This document shows, in pieces, positions 9,858 to 18,385 of a stretch of DNA of 64,000 bases (positions within the stretch are counted from its first letter, which is position 1; each line of letters starts with the position of its first letter). The notes below the pieces were generated by a model that was not told the origin of the DNA, made no database searches, and saw only the letters and a program-made list of their open reading frames with translations. The translations under genes and the position numbers were made by a program. Origin of the DNA: Glycomyces sp040645615. GTDB lineage: Bacteria > Actinomycetota > Actinomycetes > Mycobacteriales > Micromonosporaceae. Location: the NCBI RefSeq assembly GCF_040645615.1, contig NZ_JBEYYO010000005.1:62001-126000 (forward strand). The letters are read 5' to 3'.

Positions 9858-10535
9858 ATGACCTGGGTGACCGACAACCTCGACCTGATCGGGACGCTCA
9901 CGCTCGACCACCTGCGGCAGAGCGTGATCGCGATCCTGGCCGGGTTCGTGCTGTCGCTGCCGCTGGGGTGGGTCGCGTGGCGCTACCGGCTCCTGCGCGG
10001 GTGGGTCATCACGCTGACAGGGCTGCTGTACACGATCCCGTCGCTGGCGCTGCTCATGATCCTCCCGGTGATCGCCGGGTATCCGGCCACGAGCGAGACG
10101 AACCTGGTGATCGCGTTGACGATCTACGCGATCGCGATCATGGTCCGGGCCGTGACCGACGGGCTCGACTCGGTCGACCCGGCGGTGCGCCGGGCCGCCA
10201 CCGCGGTCGGCTACGGCGACCGCAGGCGGTTCTGGGCCGTGGACCTGCCGCTGGCCGGGCCGGTGATCCTCGCCGGGCTGCGCGTCACGGCCGTCAGCAC
10301 GATCTCCCTTGCGACCGTGGGGATCCTGGTGGGCGTCACCAATCTGGGGTACCTGTTCACCAACGGGCTCCAGCGGCGGATCGTGGCCGAGGTGTTCGCC
10401 GGGATCGTGGCCGTGGCCCTCATCGCCTTGGTGATCGACCTGCTGCTCATGATCGCCGGGCGGCTGCTGATGCCGTGGGCGCGCAGCAAGGTCTCGGCCC
10501 GCCGGGCCGCGGCCCCCACGGAGGCCGCCTCGTGA
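9858..10535 (+). CDS. opuCB: Glycine betaine/choline-type ABC importer, permease 1
   Basis: A 225-residue inner-membrane permease, MTWVTDNLDLIGTLTLDHLR..., with five to six hydrophobic segments and the binding-protein-dependent transport region around AATAVGYGDRRRFWAVDLPLAGP, the loop that contacts the ATPase. Its ATG is one base past the opuCA stop, and its own stop overlaps the next permease, so the complex is made from one transcript. The frame opens far upstream inside opuCA, but that portion is antisense-free overlap with the ATPase and not real coding. Confidence 0.9.
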   Translation: MTWVTDNLDLIGTLTLDHLRQSVIAILAGFVLSLPLGWVAWRYRLLRGWVITLTGLLYTIPSLALLMILPVIAGYPATSETNLVIALTIYAIAIMVRAVTDGLDSVDPAVRRAATAVGYGDRRRFWAVDLPLAGPVILAGLRVTAVSTISLATVGILVGVTNLGYLFTNGLQRRIVAEVFAGIVAVALIALVIDLLLMIAGRLLMPWARSKVSARRAAAPTEAAS

Positions 10536-11248
10536 ACCTCCTGGGCGACGCCTTCGCGTGGATCACCGCGTCCGAGCAGTGGACCGGCCCGAACGCGCTG
10601 CACATATTGCTGTGGCAGCAGTTGTACTTCACCGCGGTCGCGGTGGGGATCGCCGCGCTCATCGCGGTCCCGGCCGGGTGGGCCATCGGGCACACCGGGA
10701 AGGGCCGCGAGATCGCCGTGGCGGTGGCGGGCGCGGCCCGCGCGCTGCCCTCGTTCGGGCTGCTCGTGCTGCTGGTGCTGCTGTTCGGGGTGCTGCACAA
10801 GCCCGAGGCCGCGATCGTGACGTTCGTGATCTTGGCGATCCCCTCGCTCCTGGCGGGCGCCTACGCGGGGTTCGAGGCGGTCGACCGGCGCGTGATCGAC
10901 GCGGCGCGGTCGATGGGCATGACCGAGTGGCAGATCCTGTGGCGCGTCGAGGTCCCGTTGGGGCTGCCGCTGCTGGTCGGGGGCCTGCGCTCGGCGGTCC
11001 TCCAGGTCGTGGCCACGGTGACGATCGCCGCGTACGTCAACCTCGGCGGGCTGGGCCTGCCGATCATCACCGGCCTGAGCCTGCGCCGCTACGAGGTCGT
11101 CCTCGGCGGCGCGATCCTGGTGGCCCTCCTCGCGCTCGTCCTCGACGGCCTGCTCGCTCTGGCGCAGCAGGCGGTCGTGCAGCGCGGCGTGCGGGCCAGC
11201 CGCGGCGAACACGTCACGGCCGCAAAGGAAACCGAACCCGCCGCCTGA
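10532..11248 (+). CDS. opuCD: Glycine betaine/choline-type ABC importer, permease 2
   Basis: A 238-residue permease paralogous to the preceding one. It starts at GTG 10532, overlapping the opuCB stop (GTGA). The hydrophobic N-terminus contains WQQLYFTAVAVGIAALIAVP; the ATPase-contact loop is near DAARSMGMTEWQILWRVEVP. Two different permeases with one ATPase and one lipoprotein is the OpuB/OpuC arrangement of Gram-positive bacteria. It ends 25 bases before the binding-protein gene. Confidence 0.9.
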   Translation: MNLLGDAFAWITASEQWTGPNALHILLWQQLYFTAVAVGIAALIAVPAGWAIGHTGKGREIAVAVAGAARALPSFGLLVLLVLLFGVLHKPEAAIVTFVILAIPSLLAGAYAGFEAVDRRVIDAARSMGMTEWQILWRVEVPLGLPLLVGGLRSAVLQVVATVTIAAYVNLGGLGLPIITGLSLRRYEVVLGGAILVALLALVLDGLLALAQQAVVQRGVRASRGEHVTAAKETEPAA

Positions 11249-11273
11249 ACCACCCACGAAGAGAGGAACACCC

Positions 11274-12185
11274 ATGTCCACAGCGCGAGGCAAGCGCACC
11301 GGCATCGCCGCGACGGCGATCCTCACCGCCGCGATCGCGATGGCCGGCTGCTCTTCCGACGACCCGCTCGGCGAGGAGCGCTCGTCGGACGCCGCCGACG
11401 GCGCGATCGTCGTCGGCTCCCAGGCGTACTACTCCAACGAGATCATCGCCGAGATCTACGCCCAGGCCCTGGAAGCGGCCGACTTCGAGGTCGACCGCCA
11501 GTTCACCATCGGCCAGCGGGACGCCTACATGCCCGAGCTCGAGAGCGGGGCGATCACCCTGTTCCCCGAGTACACCGGGAACCTGCTCCAGTTCTTCGAC
11601 GCCGAGGCCGAGGCCCGCTCGCCCGAGGACGTGTACGCCGCGCTCCAGGAGGCCCTGCCCGAGGGCCTGACCGTGCTCGACCAGTCGAGCGCGACCGACC
11701 AGGACTCGTACACGGTGACGCGCGCGTTCGCCGACGACGAGGGTCTGACCTCGATCGCCGACCTCGCGAACGCGAGCGTCCCGATCACCTTGGGCGGCCC
11801 GCCGGAACTGTCCGAACGGCCTTACGGCCCCACCGGGCTCGAATCGACGTACGGCGTCGAGGTCGAGTTCTCGGCCACCGGTGACACCACCGTGGAGGAC
11901 CTGCTGGCCGGCACGGTGAACGTCGCGAACGTCTACACCGCCGACCCCCGCATCCAGACCGACGACCTCGTGGTCCTCGAAGACCCCGAGTCGCTGTTCC
12001 TGGCCTCCAACGTGGTGCCGCTGGTCGATGAAGAGGTGGCCGACGACGTCGCCGCGGTGATCAACGCGGTCAGCGCCGCCCTGACCCCCGAGGGCCTGGT
12101 GGCCCTCAACGTCCTGAGTACCGAAGAAGAGCAGTCGACCCCGGACATCGCCGCGAAATGGCTGTCCGACAACGGCCTGGTCTAG
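11274..12185 (+). CDS. opuCC: Glycine betaine/choline-type ABC importer, substrate-binding lipoprotein
   Basis: A 303-residue lipoprotein of the OpuAC/ProX substrate-binding family. The signal runs from MSTARGKRTG through a hydrophobic stretch to the lipobox IAMAGC at about residue 25. The mature part starts with IVVGSQAYYSNEIIAEIYAQ and contains ALESGAITLFPEYTGN-like sequence (PELESGAITLFPEYTGN), diagnostic for this family. The natural ligand (glycine betaine, choline, carnitine) cannot be told from sequence. It is the last gene of the operon, followed directly by a strong hairpin terminator. Confidence 0.92.
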   Translation: MSTARGKRTGIAATAILTAAIAMAGCSSDDPLGEERSSDAADGAIVVGSQAYYSNEIIAEIYAQALEAADFEVDRQFTIGQRDAYMPELESGAITLFPEYTGNLLQFFDAEAEARSPEDVYAALQEALPEGLTVLDQSSATDQDSYTVTRAFADDEGLTSIADLANASVPITLGGPPELSERPYGPTGLESTYGVEVEFSATGDTTVEDLLAGTVNVANVYTADPRIQTDDLVVLEDPESLFLASNVVPLVDEEVADDVAAVINAVSAALTPEGLVALNVLSTEEEQSTPDIAAKWLSDNGLV

Positions 12186-12193
12186 ACAAAGAA

Positions 12194-12227
12194 CGCGAAA
12201 GGCCGGTCTCGCGACCGGCCTTTCGCG
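12194..12227. terminator. Bidirectional hairpin terminator
   Basis: A perfect 15-bp stem, CGCGAAAGGCCGGTC (12194-12208) with its complement at 12213-12227, loop TCGC. It lies between the end of opuCC and the convergent NADAR gene, whose stop begins three bases later, so it can serve both. Confidence 0.85.
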
Positions 12228-12229
12228 TC

Positions 12230-12784
12230 TCAGGGGGCGAGTCGCTCCCGGGCCTCCATCAGGGCGAACCCGAGGAGGTTGAGGCCCTTCCAGGTGCGGG
12301 CCGAGGCCGCGTCGGGATTCGACTTCCCGAGGCCGATGCCCCAGATCCGGTCGCGGGGGCTGGCCTCGACGAGGACCTTGCCGCCGGTCGCGAGCAGGAA
12401 CCGCAAGAGCGCCGGGTCCTGGCCGAACTTGAGCACGTTCCCCCGCACCACGATCGCGAACCGCTCGGCCTCCCACCGGCCCTGGTCGAAGTCGCGGACC
12501 TGCCGCCCGAGCCGCTTGGCCGCGGCGGGGTCGGCGGCGGCGAGGATGCGGTCAGCGGTAGCGGTGTCGCCGAACAGCCAGGCCTTGTGCGCCATCATGT
12601 AGTGCTCCGCCGAGGCGAACTCGTGCCGGTCGTCGGTGAAGCGCCCGGACCACCACTGGCTGAGGCAGCCGCGCCCGACGCTGCCGTCGGATTGGGGGCG
12701 GTGGCCCCAGAAGTAGAGGTACTCGACGGGACCGGCGGATTCGGCGGCGACGGCCTCGGCGACCGAGCGAGGGGATGCGTGCAT
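12230..12784 (-). CDS. NADAR family protein (YbiA/DUF1768-like)
   Basis: A 184-residue NADAR-domain protein. The family core is clear: LYFWGHRPQ, LSQWWSGRFTDD, the conserved FASAEHYMMAHKAWLFGD, and the C-terminal GKVLVEASPRDRIWGIG. Described NADAR proteins act as N-glycosidases on riboflavin-pathway intermediates or remove ADP-ribosyl groups from nucleic acid bases. The motif set here is complete, so an active enzyme is likely. It stands alone, convergent with the opu operon. The start at 12784 has only a poor ribosome site. Confidence 0.88.
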   Translation of the reverse strand: MHASPRSVAEAVAAESAGPVEYLYFWGHRPQSDGSVGRGCLSQWWSGRFTDDRHEFASAEHYMMAHKAWLFGDTATADRILAAADPAAAKRLGRQVRDFDQGRWEAERFAIVVRGNVLKFGQDPALLRFLLATGGKVLVEASPRDRIWGIGLGKSNPDAASARTWKGLNLLGFALMEARERLAP

Positions 12785-12895
12785 GGGCCGACTCTGTCAT
12801 GGGCGCCATCGGTTCGCAACGGGGTTCGCGACGGGCACTTGCCGGGCGGCTAGGAAGGGGTTTAGGGTCGGGGCAGTTCGTTGGGAAGGGAACAC

Positions 12896-14572
12896 ATGAG
12901 CGATCCGCGACTCGCTGCACTGGCGCAGCGGCACTTCGACCTGCACTTGGCCGACAATCCGACTTCGGCGAGTTTCTACGGGCTCCCCGGGTACGACGAC
13001 CGGCTGCCCGATCCGAGCCGCGAAGGGGACCGGGTGCGCCTGGAGCACTTCGCCGAGGTGCGGGAGGGCCTGGAGGCGATCGAGCCGTCCGGGCTCGAAG
13101 GGCAGGACCGGATCACCTACTCGATGCTCGCGCGCCTCGTGGCCGACCAGTCCGCGGTGATCGAGTCGCGCGTCTCGGAGGCCTCGCTGAGCAACACCAT
13201 CTCCGGGCCGGTGACCTCGATCCTGTCCTCGCTGCCGCGCCTGAACCTCAACTCCGGCAAGCGCAGCGAGGACTACCTCGTGCGCCTCGGCGCGCTCGAC
13301 GGGTACTTCGACGCCCTTTTGGAGCGCTACCGCCAGGCCGGAGCCGAAGGGCGCCACCAGACCCGGCGCGGCGTCCAAGGCGTGATCGACCAGATCGACG
13401 ACTACCTCGCCACCGACATCGAACACGACGTGCTCGCCGCCCCCGAACCCTCCGAAGTGGACGTCGAAGCGTGGAAGGCGAAGGCCCGCGGGGTAGTGAG
13501 TGGACAGGTCCGGCCCGCGCTCGCGCGCTGGCGCGAGGTACTGGAGACCGAACTGCTCCCGGCGGCCCGCGACGACGAGCACGTCGGGATCTGCCACGTC
13601 CCCGGCGGCGAGGAGGCCTACCGGGCCGCTTCGAGGCAGTTCACCACCACCGACCTGAGCCCCGGAGAGGTCCACGAACTCGGCCTCGCCGACATCGAGC
13701 GCCTCCGCGGCGAGTTCGCCGAGATCGGGGCGAGGGCCTTGGGCGCGAAGGACGCGGCCGAAGTGATCGAACGGCTCCGCAGCGACCTCTCGCTGCGGTA
13801 CGACACCGCCGAGGAGATCCTCACCGACGTCACCGAAGCGCTCGCCCGCGCCGAAGCCGCGCTCCCGGCCGCGTTCCTCGACTACGACATCGCGCCCTGC
13901 TCGATCGAGGTCATCCCCGAGGCCGCCGCCAAGAGCTCGACCCTCGCGTACTACTCCGTGCCCGCCGCCGACGGGTCGCGGCCGGGCACCCACTGGGTCA
14001 ACACGTATGCGCCGCAGAGCCGTTCGCGATACGAGTACGAGGCACTGGCGTTCCACGAGAGCGTCCCGGGCCACCACTTGCAGTTCGCGCTGGGCCAGAC
14101 CCTGGCCGACCTGCCGCAGTTCAGGCGGTTCTCGTACGTCACGGCCTTCGGCGAGGGCTGGGGCCTGTACACCGAGCGGTTGTGCGACGAGATCGGGCTC
14201 TACAGCGGCGATCTCGCGCGGCTGGGAATGGTCTCGTTCGACGCCTGGCGGGCCTGCCGCCTCGTGGTCGACTCGGGGATGCACGCCTTCGGGTGGTCGC
14301 GGGACCGCGCGATCGCGTTCATGCTGGAGAACACCGCGCTCGCTGAGGTCAACATCGTCAACGAGGTCGACCGGTACATCGCGTGGCCGGGCCAGGCGCT
14401 CGCGTACATGGTGGGCCGCAAGCACATCGACGGCCTGCGGGCCCGCGCCGAAGCAGCGCTCGGGGCCGGGTTCGACCTGCGGCACTTCCACGACCGCATC
14501 CTCTCCAGCGGCTCGATCCCGCTCGCCACGATGACCGAGGTCGTCGAAGGCTGGATCGCCGAGGCGAAGTAA
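12896..14572 (+). CDS. DUF885 family putative metallopeptidase
   Basis: A 558-residue protein of the DUF885 family, a standard length. The family zinc-site signature FHESVPGHHLQFALGQ occurs near residue 386, followed by TAFGEGWGLYTERLCDEIG, which supplies a downstream acidic residue. No signal peptide is visible, so the enzyme is probably cytoplasmic. ATG at 12896 follows GGGAAGGGAACAC; a TTG five codons earlier is possible. Substrate unknown. It is monocistronic with a terminator right behind it. Confidence 0.88.
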   Translation: MSDPRLAALAQRHFDLHLADNPTSASFYGLPGYDDRLPDPSREGDRVRLEHFAEVREGLEAIEPSGLEGQDRITYSMLARLVADQSAVIESRVSEASLSNTISGPVTSILSSLPRLNLNSGKRSEDYLVRLGALDGYFDALLERYRQAGAEGRHQTRRGVQGVIDQIDDYLATDIEHDVLAAPEPSEVDVEAWKAKARGVVSGQVRPALARWREVLETELLPAARDDEHVGICHVPGGEEAYRAASRQFTTTDLSPGEVHELGLADIERLRGEFAEIGARALGAKDAAEVIERLRSDLSLRYDTAEEILTDVTEALARAEAALPAAFLDYDIAPCSIEVIPEAAAKSSTLAYYSVPAADGSRPGTHWVNTYAPQSRSRYEYEALAFHESVPGHHLQFALGQTLADLPQFRRFSYVTAFGEGWGLYTERLCDEIGLYSGDLARLGMVSFDAWRACRLVVDSGMHAFGWSRDRAIAFMLENTALAEVNIVNEVDRYIAWPGQALAYMVGRKHIDGLRARAEAALGAGFDLRHFHDRILSSGSIPLATMTEVVEGWIAEAK

Positions 14573-14582
14573 CCCGTTCGAG

Positions 14583-14621
14583 GGAACGGCGGCGGGCGAG
14601 ATGCCCGCCGCCGTTCCTTTT
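14583..14621 (+). terminator. Intrinsic terminator after the DUF885 gene
   Basis: A 15-bp perfect stem (14583-14597 with 14603-14617), loop GAGAT, followed by TTTT. It is one of the few hairpins here with a T-run, eleven bases after the stop codon. Confidence 0.9.
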
Positions 14622-14945
14622 GCGCCGCAATGCAGCACGTGCACTGGGTGAGGCTTCGCACACGTTCCGCCGCCGTGTTGTCGGATTGGCGACAGACACC
14701 GGCGCCGCGGTGCTGCACGATATGGACGCGGCGGTGGCTCCCCCCGGGCGCCGCCGCAACTTCGACTTTCCCGCGCCGATGCGAGCGCGGACGACGGGCC
14801 GCAGCGAGCCCTCTGATAGTCCCTTATGGAGGGACGATGCGCGAATTCGCCTGCATTCCATGGCAAAAGCCGATCAAGGGATGCGGGGGCCGGAAACCGT
14901 GGAGAACATCACCATTCGGGACGAGCCCTTCTGCCATTCGATGAC
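14622..14945. other. Intergenic region upstream of the siderophore operon; one possible 35-codon ORF
   Basis: No recognised gene. On the plus strand an ATG at 14837 sits just after GGAGGGACG and opens a 35-codon frame ending at 14944, immediately before the iron box. Its peptide, MREFACIPWQKPIKGCGG..., matches nothing I know. The rest looks like non-coding leader and upstream promoter sequence. Confidence 0.4.
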
Positions 14946-14964
14946 TTAGGTTAGGCTAACCTAC
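14946..14964 (+). promoter_or_regulatory. Iron box, DmdR/IdeR/DtxR-type operator
   Basis: The sequence TTAGGTTAGGCTAACCTAC matches the 19-bp actinobacterial iron-box palindrome TTAGGTTAGGCTAACCTAA at 18 of 19 positions. It lies 46 bases before the desA start, so iron-loaded DmdR/IdeR would be expected to block transcription of desABCD. This is direct sequence evidence for iron-repressed siderophore synthesis. Confidence 0.95.
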
Positions 14965-15009
14965 ACGTTCGCCGCCTCGGGCGGCCGTCCCTCCGCGAAA
15001 GGACCCTCC

Positions 15010-16506
15010 GTGCTGACCAGCGCCGACATCCGTCCCGCTTCCGCGCCGCCCACGCAACCCGCGCCGAGCGCCCTGCTCGGCCGCGACACGGCCGCCGCCT
15101 ATCGCGGCCTCATCGCCGACGTCGCGGGCCGCCTCTCCGAGCGGTTCGCCGCCGTCGAGCGGCCCTGGACCGGCCCGGCCCCCGCCGACCTGGCACCGGC
15201 CGTGGCCGCGGTCGACCTCGACCGTCCACTGCGGTCGTTCGAAGCCGCGTTCGACGAGGTCGGCGAGCTGTACTTGGACGACGCGGTGTGGTTCCACCAC
15301 CCGCGCTACCTCGCGCACCTCAACTGCCCGGTGGCGCTGCCCGCGGTGGCGGCCGAGGCCGTGCTGGCCGCGGTGAACACCTCGGTGGACACGTGGGACC
15401 AGAGTGCGGGCGGGACGCTCATCGAGCGCCGCCTCGTGGAGTGGACGGCCGAGCGGATCGGGCTCGGCCCGGACGCCGACGGGGTGTTCACCTCCGGTGG
15501 CACGCAGTCGAACCTGCAAGCGCTGCTCTTGGCCCGCGACGAGGCCGTGGAGCGGGCGCTGCTCAAGCACGAGGGGGACGTGCCGCTTCGCGGGGTCGAG
15601 GTGCTCCCCCGCCTGCGGGTGTTCGCCTCGCCGCACAGCCACTTCAGCGTCGTCAAGGCCGCGCGGCTGCTCGGCCTCGGCGAGGACGCGGTGATCACCG
15701 TGCCCGCCGACGACTGGTTCCGGATGCACCCGGCCGCGCTCGACGCGGCCCTGGAGACCTGCCGCGAGCAGGGGCTCATCCCGGCGGCGGTGGTGGCCAC
15801 GGCCGGGACCACCGACTTCGGGTCGGTCGACCCACTGGGGCCGATCGGCGAGATCGCCGCCGCGCACGGGGTCTGGCTCCACGTGGACGCCGCGTACGGG
15901 TGCGGGCTGCTCGTCTCGGCCGAGCACCGGGGCCTGCTCAAGGGCATCGAGCGGGCCGACTCGGTCACGGTGGACTACCACAAGGCGTTCTTCCAGCCGG
16001 TGAGCTCCTCGGCGCTGCTGGTGCGCGACCGGGCCGCGCTGCGGCACGTGACGCACCACGCCGACTACCTCAACCCGGCCGAGGGGGCCGTGCCGAACCA
16101 GGTCGACAAGAGCCTCCAGACCACGCGGCGCTTCGACGCATTGAAGCTGTGGCTCACGTTGCGCACCTTGGGTCCTGACGCGATCGGGTCGATGTTCGAC
16201 CGGGTGTGCGATCTGGCCGACCGGGCCTGGGACTGGATCGCCTCGGACCCGCGGTTCGAGGTCGCCGCGCCGCCTTCGCAACTGTCCACCGTGCTGTTCC
16301 GGCTCGCCGGGGCCGACGACGAGGGGCACCGCAAGGCCCGCGAGGCGCTCGCCGCCTCCGGGGAGGGCATGGTGGCGGCCACCAGGGTCGAGGGCCGGAT
16401 CGCCCTGAAGCTCACGCTGCTCAACCCCGAGACCGCGCTCGGCGACATCGTGCGGGTGCTCGAAGCGCTCGCGCGCCACGGCAAGACCGCCAGGGAGGAA
16501 TCGTGA
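15010..16506 (+). CDS. desA: Lysine decarboxylase DesA of hydroxamate siderophore synthesis
   Basis: A 498-residue PLP-dependent group II decarboxylase that would convert lysine to cadaverine, the first step of desferrioxamine synthesis. Seen: the phosphate-binding TSGGTQSNLQALLLARD (about residue 161), the cofactor-contacting Asp293 in HVDAAYG, and the Schiff-base Lys325 in TVDYHKAFFQP. The GTG start at 15010 follows AAAGGA. It is the first of four overlapping genes, preceded by an iron box. Alternative substrates such as glutamate are unlikely given the operon. Confidence 0.95.
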   Translation: MLTSADIRPASAPPTQPAPSALLGRDTAAAYRGLIADVAGRLSERFAAVERPWTGPAPADLAPAVAAVDLDRPLRSFEAAFDEVGELYLDDAVWFHHPRYLAHLNCPVALPAVAAEAVLAAVNTSVDTWDQSAGGTLIERRLVEWTAERIGLGPDADGVFTSGGTQSNLQALLLARDEAVERALLKHEGDVPLRGVEVLPRLRVFASPHSHFSVVKAARLLGLGEDAVITVPADDWFRMHPAALDAALETCREQGLIPAAVVATAGTTDFGSVDPLGPIGEIAAAHGVWLHVDAAYGCGLLVSAEHRGLLKGIERADSVTVDYHKAFFQPVSSSALLVRDRAALRHVTHHADYLNPAEGAVPNQVDKSLQTTRRFDALKLWLTLRTLGPDAIGSMFDRVCDLADRAWDWIASDPRFEVAAPPSQLSTVLFRLAGADDEGHRKAREALAASGEGMVAATRVEGRIALKLTLLNPETALGDIVRVLEALARHGKTAREES

Positions 16507-17795
16507 CCGTGCCGCTGAAGGACGTACACGACTTCATCGGGATCGGCCTGGGGCCGTTCAACCTCGGGCTCGCGGCGCTCACCGCGCCGGTCGAGGATCT
16601 CGACGGGATCTTCCTGGAGCGCAAGGCGAACGTGGATTGGCACCCGGGGATGCTCATCGAGGGCACCACGATGCAGGTGCCGTTCATGGCCGACCTGGCC
16701 ACGCTCGCCGATCCGACCTCGGAGTTCACGTTCCTGAACTACCTCAAGGACCAGGGGCGGATCTACCCGTTCTACATCCGCGAGTCGTTCTTCCAACTGC
16801 GCGCCGAGTTCCAGGACTACCTGCGCTGGGCCGCGGCCCGGCTGCCGGGCCTGCACTTCGAGCGCACGGTGACCAGTGTGGACTTCCAGGACGGGGTGTA
16901 CGCGGTCACCTCCGATGGGCCGGAAGGGACTCGGGTCGACCGGGCCCGGCGGATCGTGCTCGGCACCGGGACCCCGCCGTGGGTGCCGCCCGCGTGCCGG
17001 GACCTCGACGCCGAGACGGTCTGCCACGCGTCGTCCTATCTGGAGCACCGCGAGCGGTTGCGGCAGTGCGACTCGATCACGGTCGTCGGCAGCGGCCAGA
17101 GCGCCGCCGAGATCTACCGGGACCTGCTCGGCGGCATCGGCGAAGGATACGAGCTGCACTGGGTGACGCGCTCGCCGCGGTTCTTCCCGCTCGAATACAC
17201 GAAGCTGACCTTGGAGATGACCAGCCCGGAGTACGTGGACTACTTCCACGGCCTGCCCGCGCCCAAGCGCGACGAGCTCAACGCCGCACACAAGAGCCTG
17301 TACAAGGGCATCAACGCCGAGCTCATCAACGAGATCTACGACCTCTTGTACGAACTGCGGTTCACTTCGGGAGAAGTGAAGACGCGGCTGCTCACCAACA
17401 CCACTGTGGAGAAAGCGGCCACGGACGGCACGTCGATCCGGTTGGGGCTGAGGCAGCACGAGCAGGACCGGGACTTCGAGCTGCGCACCGAAGGGCTCGT
17501 GCTGGCCACCGGGTACGGCTACCGGGTGCCGGACTTCCTTGAGCCCGTGAGGGACCGACTCAGGCTCGACGCGACCGGCCGCCTCCAAGCCCGGCGCGAC
17601 TACAGTGTCGACACCGCTGGCGGGGCCGAGATTTTCGTGCAGAACGCCGAACTCGCCACGCACGGCTTCACCGCCCCCGACCTCGGCATGGCCGCCCACC
17701 GCAACTCCTGGATCATCCGGTCGATGACCGGCCGGGAGGTCTACCCCGTGGAAACCCGCATCGGCAACCAGGAGTTCGGAGCACCACTGGCATGA
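16503..17795 (+). CDS. desB: Cadaverine N-hydroxylase DesB
   Basis: A 430-residue FAD/NADPH-dependent N-monooxygenase of the lysine/ornithine hydroxylase family, expected to hydroxylate one amine of cadaverine. The FAD motif is IGIGLGPFNLGLAAL near the start and the NADPH motif is ITVVGSGQSAAEIYRDL. The C-terminal family motif appears as LATGYGYRVPDFL. GTG 16503 overlaps the desA stop by 4 bases (GTGA) and follows GGGAGGAATC. The open frame extends well upstream inside desA, which is only an overlap artefact. Confidence 0.95.
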   Translation: MTVPLKDVHDFIGIGLGPFNLGLAALTAPVEDLDGIFLERKANVDWHPGMLIEGTTMQVPFMADLATLADPTSEFTFLNYLKDQGRIYPFYIRESFFQLRAEFQDYLRWAAARLPGLHFERTVTSVDFQDGVYAVTSDGPEGTRVDRARRIVLGTGTPPWVPPACRDLDAETVCHASSYLEHRERLRQCDSITVVGSGQSAAEIYRDLLGGIGEGYELHWVTRSPRFFPLEYTKLTLEMTSPEYVDYFHGLPAPKRDELNAAHKSLYKGINAELINEIYDLLYELRFTSGEVKTRLLTNTTVEKAATDGTSIRLGLRQHEQDRDFELRTEGLVLATGYGYRVPDFLEPVRDRLRLDATGRLQARRDYSVDTAGGAEIFVQNAELATHGFTAPDLGMAAHRNSWIIRSMTGREVYPVETRIGNQEFGAPLA

Positions 17796-18385
17796 GCACC
17801 GCGATCATGAAGGCCCCCAAGTCCTTCTACCACCTGCACGAGAGCCTCGGCGACTTCGGGCTGCGCCCGGTCGACCCGCCCACCGACTCGCCGCTGCTGC
17901 ACGAGTGGGTCACCCACCCCAAGGCCCGCTACTGGATGATGCAGGACGCCTCGGTGGCCGACGTGCTCGCCGAGCACGAGGCCATCGAGATGAACCCGCA
18001 CCACTTCGCGTACATGGGGCTCTACCACTACCGGGCCCGGTTCCTCGTCGAGGTCTACGACCCGGCGCACTCCGAACTGGCCGGCGTCTACGCCCCGGCC
18101 GCGGGCGACGTGGGCATGCACGTGCTCACCGCCCCCTCCGACACGCCGATCGCCGGTTTCACCAGGGGCGTCATGACCGCCGTGATGCACCTGCTGTTCG
18201 ACGGGTTCGGCGCCAAACGGGTCGTGGTCGAGCCCGACGAGAGCAACGAGGCGATCCTGCGCCTCAACGAGTACGTGGGGTTCCGGCCCGAGAAGGCCGT
18301 GCGCCTCAAGGACAAGCGGGCGACGCTGAGCTTCTGCACCCGCATCGACTTCGAGCGGTCCGCCGCGAAAGGGGTGCCCGCGTGA
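17792..18385 (+). CDS. desC: N-hydroxycadaverine acyltransferase DesC
   Basis: A 197-residue GNAT-type acyltransferase of the IucB/RhbD-like group. It would acylate N-hydroxycadaverine with acetyl- or succinyl-CoA to make the hydroxamate building blocks. The family pattern is seen in VDPPTDSPLLHEWVTHPKAR near the start and in RVVVEPDESNEAILRLNEYV toward the end, the acyl-CoA-binding part. ATG 17792 overlaps the desB stop (ATGA). Whether acetyl or succinyl units dominate, hence desferrioxamine B versus E or bisucaberin, cannot be read here. Confidence 0.93.
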   Translation: MSTAIMKAPKSFYHLHESLGDFGLRPVDPPTDSPLLHEWVTHPKARYWMMQDASVADVLAEHEAIEMNPHHFAYMGLYHYRARFLVEVYDPAHSELAGVYAPAAGDVGMHVLTAPSDTPIAGFTRGVMTAVMHLLFDGFGAKRVVVEPDESNEAILRLNEYVGFRPEKAVRLKDKRATLSFCTRIDFERSAAKGVPA

